Source: Paramacrobiotus metropolitanus (Eukaryota > Tardigrada > Eutardigrada > Parachela > Macrobiotidae). Taken from it: a DNA stretch of 10,983 nucleotides. The notes under the pieces are model-generated. The model was not told the origin of the DNA, searched no databases, and saw only the letters and a program-made list of their open reading frames with translations. Numbering within the stretch: the first letter of the stretch is position 1; every line of letters begins with the position of its first letter. Below, piece after piece: positions 8,276 to 10,983 of the stretch. Position numbers and translations under genes: made by a program. Where the stretch lies: NCBI RefSeq assembly GCF_019649055.1, contig NW_026570241.1:1442501-1453483 (forward strand), read 5' to 3'.

Positions 8276-8726
8276 GAGAAACATTTGAAGGAACTATGAT
8301 GCAATACTGTTTTATTTTACCTTTACTCATATTCTACGTTTTAATTAGCACGCAGATCAGATTGTGCATATCCGAATAAAGATCCGTACAAACCACTATT
8401 TAAATCTCACTGTCCCCTAACAACCGCATTAATCATTTTATAATTTTCAAATTGTAACAGAATGCCGCACGGTCGCGTAGCGAAAACTAGAGGTAGAGCC
8501 CTCTCCCGCTCCAGGCGAGCCGGTGCAATACTGCCGGTTGGCCGTATTCACCAGGCTATGATTCAGGGTAGCCAAACTGGAAGAATTCGCATCTGTATTC
8601 ATGGCCGGCGTTCTAGAGTATTTGGTTGCCGAACTCCTGTTCCTTGCTGGAAACGTGGCAGAAGTTGCACGTGCCACCGACATCAAGCCGGGTCACATTG
8701 ATCAAGCCATTCGTGACGATCCGGAG

Positions 8727-9059
8727 GTAGGTTTTGTAAATACATATGCTACTTGCTTATTACGGTCGCATAAATATTATCATTACACCCTTATTAAAAA
8801 TTATCATTAAATATCATAAATATAATATTATAAAATTTGTAATTATAATATTTAATATTATCATACTCCCTTATTAAATATTACAAATATTATCATACAC
8901 CCTTATTAAATCCGGCAATTATTATCTACAGGTACTGCAAGTCATGCTGGTATGCGACAACGCAAAAGCTATCTAAAATATTTATAACGCTCATATCTGT
9001 ATAGACCTATTTGTTGATATTACGTATATGAAATCATAATAATACTTTCTTCTTCGCAG
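8727..9059 (+). other. Intron of the H2A-like gene
   Basis: A 333-base AT-rich intron starting GTAGGT and ending in a short pyrimidine tract plus CAG. Alternative donors at 8731 and 8736 exist, but only 8727 gives an exon 2 reading with the H2A-like LLxGV end. Confidence 0.7.
8776..8910 (+). repeat. Three dispersed copies of a 22-24-base AT-rich unit within the intron
   Basis: Copies of ATTATCATACACCCTTATTAAA with small changes at 8776-8798, 8857-8880 and 8889-8910, separated by AT-rich filler rich in AATATTAT. It looks like a decayed tandem repeat. Confidence 0.7.
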
Positions 9060-9159
9060 TTTACAACGCTCTTGTGGGGTGTGCTCCTGGGATGGTGCGA
9101 TCGCCATAACCGCCGCTAATAGATTTTGCTCGAGATGTCGTACTGTGTGCTGATGTGCT

Positions 9160-9165
9160 AATAAA
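9160..9165 (+). promoter_or_regulatory. Poly(A) signal AATAAA of the H2A-like gene
   Basis: AATAAA 41 bases after the TAA stop at 9117-9119. I saw no histone 3' stem-loop, in line with a polyadenylated variant histone. Confidence 0.55.
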
Positions 9166-10220
9166 AACTTGTTTTCCTCATGAATTTTTGAAATGTTAAC
9201 AATATTAAAAACTAAACTTGCTTTAGCTAGTTGAGTGGAATCTATATTCAGTGGAATGTGAATGTTATCCCGTACTTCTGTTTTGGAATAAAATAATTTT
9301 CAGGTGTCTCCCACACCTGACAGTCTCGTAGTCCATCAGGACCACATCATAATAACTGAACGCGTTACCAAGCCTGTCACAATAAACTGCCTTTGACAGC
9401 AAAAAAATCCTGCCGACTTTACAGTAAGCAGTAATATTTTCAGTCACTGACATTAAAATTCGGGCAATACTGTATCTGCACAGTCATCAATGAGAATCTA
9501 TGAGAACTTAAGTGAGTGTATCAATGAGAAGTTGTGCACAGTCTATCAATGAGAACTTAAGTCGAAATACAGTTGGCTACCATACAACACAAACCGCATC
9601 GAAATAGTCAGTAGTAGGTACCTATTTTTACCGTATAGTGTAGAATAACGACGTAGTTGTCCGAAAATCCAGTTCAATAAGATCAAGAAAAAACCCCTTG
9701 GGTGCCGTATCCTTAGCTTTTCCAGCATCAGTTATCAGTTTCCAGGGTGGTACAGCAACCGTGTTCTCCTCACAATGTAACGTACCAGGATCGAATACGC
9801 TTTATTAGTCTGTCCACTAGCCATGTAAAACCGACGTCCCACAAAATACAGTATGAGTACATTGCTAAGAGGTGTACGTCCATTTGGACCCCGCCAAACA
9901 ATCTCGTGAGGCCCCAGGGCTTAACTTTTATAATAATTATTAGAATGATAGCCAGTATGAGTATGATAGAATGGGTATGATAGCCTGCTCATTACACAAA
10001 AAATTGTAAACATACGGTGAACTACAGCAATAAACAGATTACTGTACATACAAAATGCATACACAGTACGTACACAGTATAACTATACGAGTACATACAT
10101 AAATTAAACAGACAAAGCTACTGTGTAGAAAATTTATATACAGTAGTCATTATCGTTGCACAAAGTGGTTCTCGTGCAAGCAGTTCTTAGGGCGTCAGTT
10201 TACCGATCTGATCATCGCCA
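9166..10220. other. Non-coding AT-rich stretch
   Basis: No supported gene on either strand. It contains a perfect 7-base-stem hairpin CAGGTGTCTCCCACACCTG at 9301-9319, the ATGAGAA repeat at 9486-9556, and a low-complexity ACATAC/ACAGTA-rich zone near 10040-10135. Confidence 0.5.
9486..9556 (+). repeat. Short tandem repeat with ATGAGAA core
   Basis: Four related copies: ATCAATGAGAATC near 9486, CTATGAGAACTTAAG near 9498, TATCAATGAGAAG near 9519 and TATCAATGAGAACTTAAG near 9544. The first and last are each preceded by GCACAGTC, so a larger unit of about 60 bases may be duplicated. Confidence 0.6.
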
Positions 10221-10387
10221 CGCCTTATCGCACCTGTGATATACTGTGGAGAGACAAAGGAGTGTAAACATTCCGATTTTACAGCCAATGAGTGCCCATC
10301 TCAGCACATAGACACTATTGGGTAGAAAATACGGTGGCCAGCACCGCCTTTTCATCTCTCGCAGTGTATCACAGGTGTGATAAGGCG
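10221..10387. repeat. Inverted repeat hairpin 1 (about 167 bases)
   Basis: The outer arms 10221-10247 and 10361-10387 pair over 27 positions without a gap: 24 Watson-Crick pairs and three G.U pairs if transcribed from the plus strand. The core TATCACAGGTG at 10367-10377 matches CACCTGTGATA at 10231-10241. Weaker pairing continues inward after a bulge (for example the CCAATGAGTG region near 10290 with CACTATTGG near 10313). It could be a small MITE-like element or a structured RNA. Confidence 0.75.
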
Positions 10388-10436
10388 GAGTAAGGTAACA
10401 AAACGGGCGTCCAGCATTAACTGATTGTTATAACTA

Positions 10437-10560
10437 TGTGTATGGTGCGTCGGGAGACATTCCATGAAAAAGTAGGTCACCGGACAGCGTCATGCTGAAT
10501 TAGGTCGGCATATGAATAGGCAGTCCATCTCAAGGAATGTCTCCCGGCGCGCCATGCACA
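10437..10560. repeat. Inverted repeat hairpin 2 (about 124 bases)
   Basis: Arms 10437-10463 and 10534-10560 pair over 27 positions: 24 Watson-Crick pairs and three G.U pairs on the plus strand. CGGGAGACATTCC at 10451-10463 is matched exactly by GGAATGTCTCCCG at 10534-10546. The loop of about 70 bases holds a small CAGC...GCTG hairpin near 10486. It shares no obvious sequence with hairpin 1. MITE-like element or hairpin RNA; no TSD seen. Confidence 0.78.
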
Positions 10561-10983
10561 ACTTCACTCGAAATCCAACAGCCGACGTCTGGATACTTAG
10601 TGTGAACAACACCACTGCACTAACATCATTATAATTTACTTAAACTAAACTACTTTATGGTAACATTAATCATAGTTAAATACAGAATACTATTGCGATA
10701 GTTATTATTATTGTTTAAGAATTTAAGTTAATAACGTAATTTACTGTTAGGATTATGATTATAACCATATAGCTAACTAAATAAAAACATAAGTTTGTTG
10801 TTGTAATGGGTTTAACGTTGTTGTAATTATAGCCGTAATTATTGTTGTGTTCCAGATGTTATTGTTTATTGTAGCTACGCCGAATTATTGATGTTTAGAG
10901 TGTTTGTAAATAATAATATGTCTGTTATTCATAAACAAGATGTTAATGTTTGTCCGGTGACCATTTCAACGCTTCTTTCTTCT
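10561..10983. other. AT-rich non-coding end of the window
   Basis: No gene seen. It is rich in TTGTTGTAAT-type words near 10795-10860 (GTTGTTGTAATGGG, then GTTGTTGTAATTAT), which may be a weak repeat. Confidence 0.5.

Larger units (their letters stand above)
6599..8461. other. Non-coding stretch with degenerate repeats, no supported gene
   Basis: Short open frames occur on both strands, for example 7013-7207 plus and 7587-7826 minus, but none shows a recognisable motif, repeat or splice context. It contains the short-repeat cluster at 6828-7012 and the direct repeat pair at 8014 and 8259. A TATTTAAAT at 8398-8406 lies about 60 bases before the histone ATG and could be a TATA-like element. 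Confidence 0.5.
8462..9119 (+). pseudogene. Histone H2A-like variant gene, two exons, one frame break in exon 1
   Basis: Nuclear core-histone-type protein that would pair with H2B. Exon 1 runs from ATG 8462 to about 8726 with a short arginine-rich tail (TRGRALSRSRRAG) and the H2A signature PVGRIH at residues 25-30. The reading then shifts frame between about 8562 and 8585, continuing with EEFASVFMAGVLEYLVAE, LAGN, and HIDQAIRDDPE. Exon 1 is 265 bases, one more than a multiple of three. Donor GTAGGT at 8727 and acceptor TTCTTCGCAG ending at 9059 join phase 0 to exon 2 (9060-9119), which restores the H2A C-terminal LLxGV pattern (FTTLLWGV) and ends NRR-stop. Total about 107 residues against about 125-130 for canonical H2A. 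Acidic-patch positions: the two Glu in VLEYLVAE are kept, the third is Phe, and in DDPE one acidic residue is Pro. The intron and poly(A) signal suggest a replication-independent variant; pseudogene or one-base assembly error are both possible. Confidence 0.8.

Noticed and set aside
8447-8686. Minus-strand 79-codon open frame opposite the histone exon
   Set aside because: A shadow of the H2A-like coding sequence on the other strand.
8205-9633. Shared 13-base word CCTATTTTTACCG at 8205 and 9621
   Set aside because: Flanks do not align; a single short match in AT-rich DNA is expected by chance.
1-10983. CRISPR array or prokaryotic system
   Set aside because: No regular repeat-spacer pattern; the intron-bearing histone gene and Polinton-type genes point to a eukaryote.

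Overview
The window looks like animal, most likely invertebrate, nuclear DNA. It carries a GT-AG intron inside a histone gene, long AT-rich non-coding stretches, several foldback repeats, and a decayed integrated virus-like element. I cannot name the species.

Positions 1 to about 5572 hold the structural half of a Polinton/Maverick (adintovirus-like) element, all on the plus strand and packed almost without gaps. In order: (X) an unrecognised repeat-bearing, basic-tailed protein; a retroviral-type integrase with a C-terminal chromodomain-like part; a candidate minor capsid protein; a small basic protein placed like an adenovirus pVI/core-type protein; a major capsid protein of the group often labelled 'F54H12.2-like' in invertebrate genomes; an adenain-type cysteine protease; and a tiny intact single-pass membrane ORF overlapping the protease end. 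Integrase, capsid proteins and protease together describe a particle-forming, integrating DNA element. DNA polymerase B and a packaging ATPase are not in the window; if present they lie to the left, since the window opens close to the start of gene X. Nearly every gene is cut by small frame changes (about 25 in all), while I see no clear stop codon arising by substitution inside a conserved frame. That fits either a decayed copy or residual indel errors in the assembly.

From 5573 to 8461 I see no convincing gene. This part holds a 660-base imperfect palindrome (5941-6598), a cluster of degenerate short repeats (6828-7012) and a 17-base direct repeat pair.

Positions 8462 to 9119 hold a divergent histone H2A-like gene: two exons, a 333-base GT-AG intron, one frame break in exon 1, and a poly(A) signal just downstream. 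Two of its nucleosome acidic-patch positions are changed.

From 9166 to 10983 the DNA is AT-rich and non-coding as far as I can see. It carries a small tandem repeat and two separate inverted repeats (10221-10387 and 10437-10560), each with an outer stem of 27 pairs if G.U pairs are allowed.
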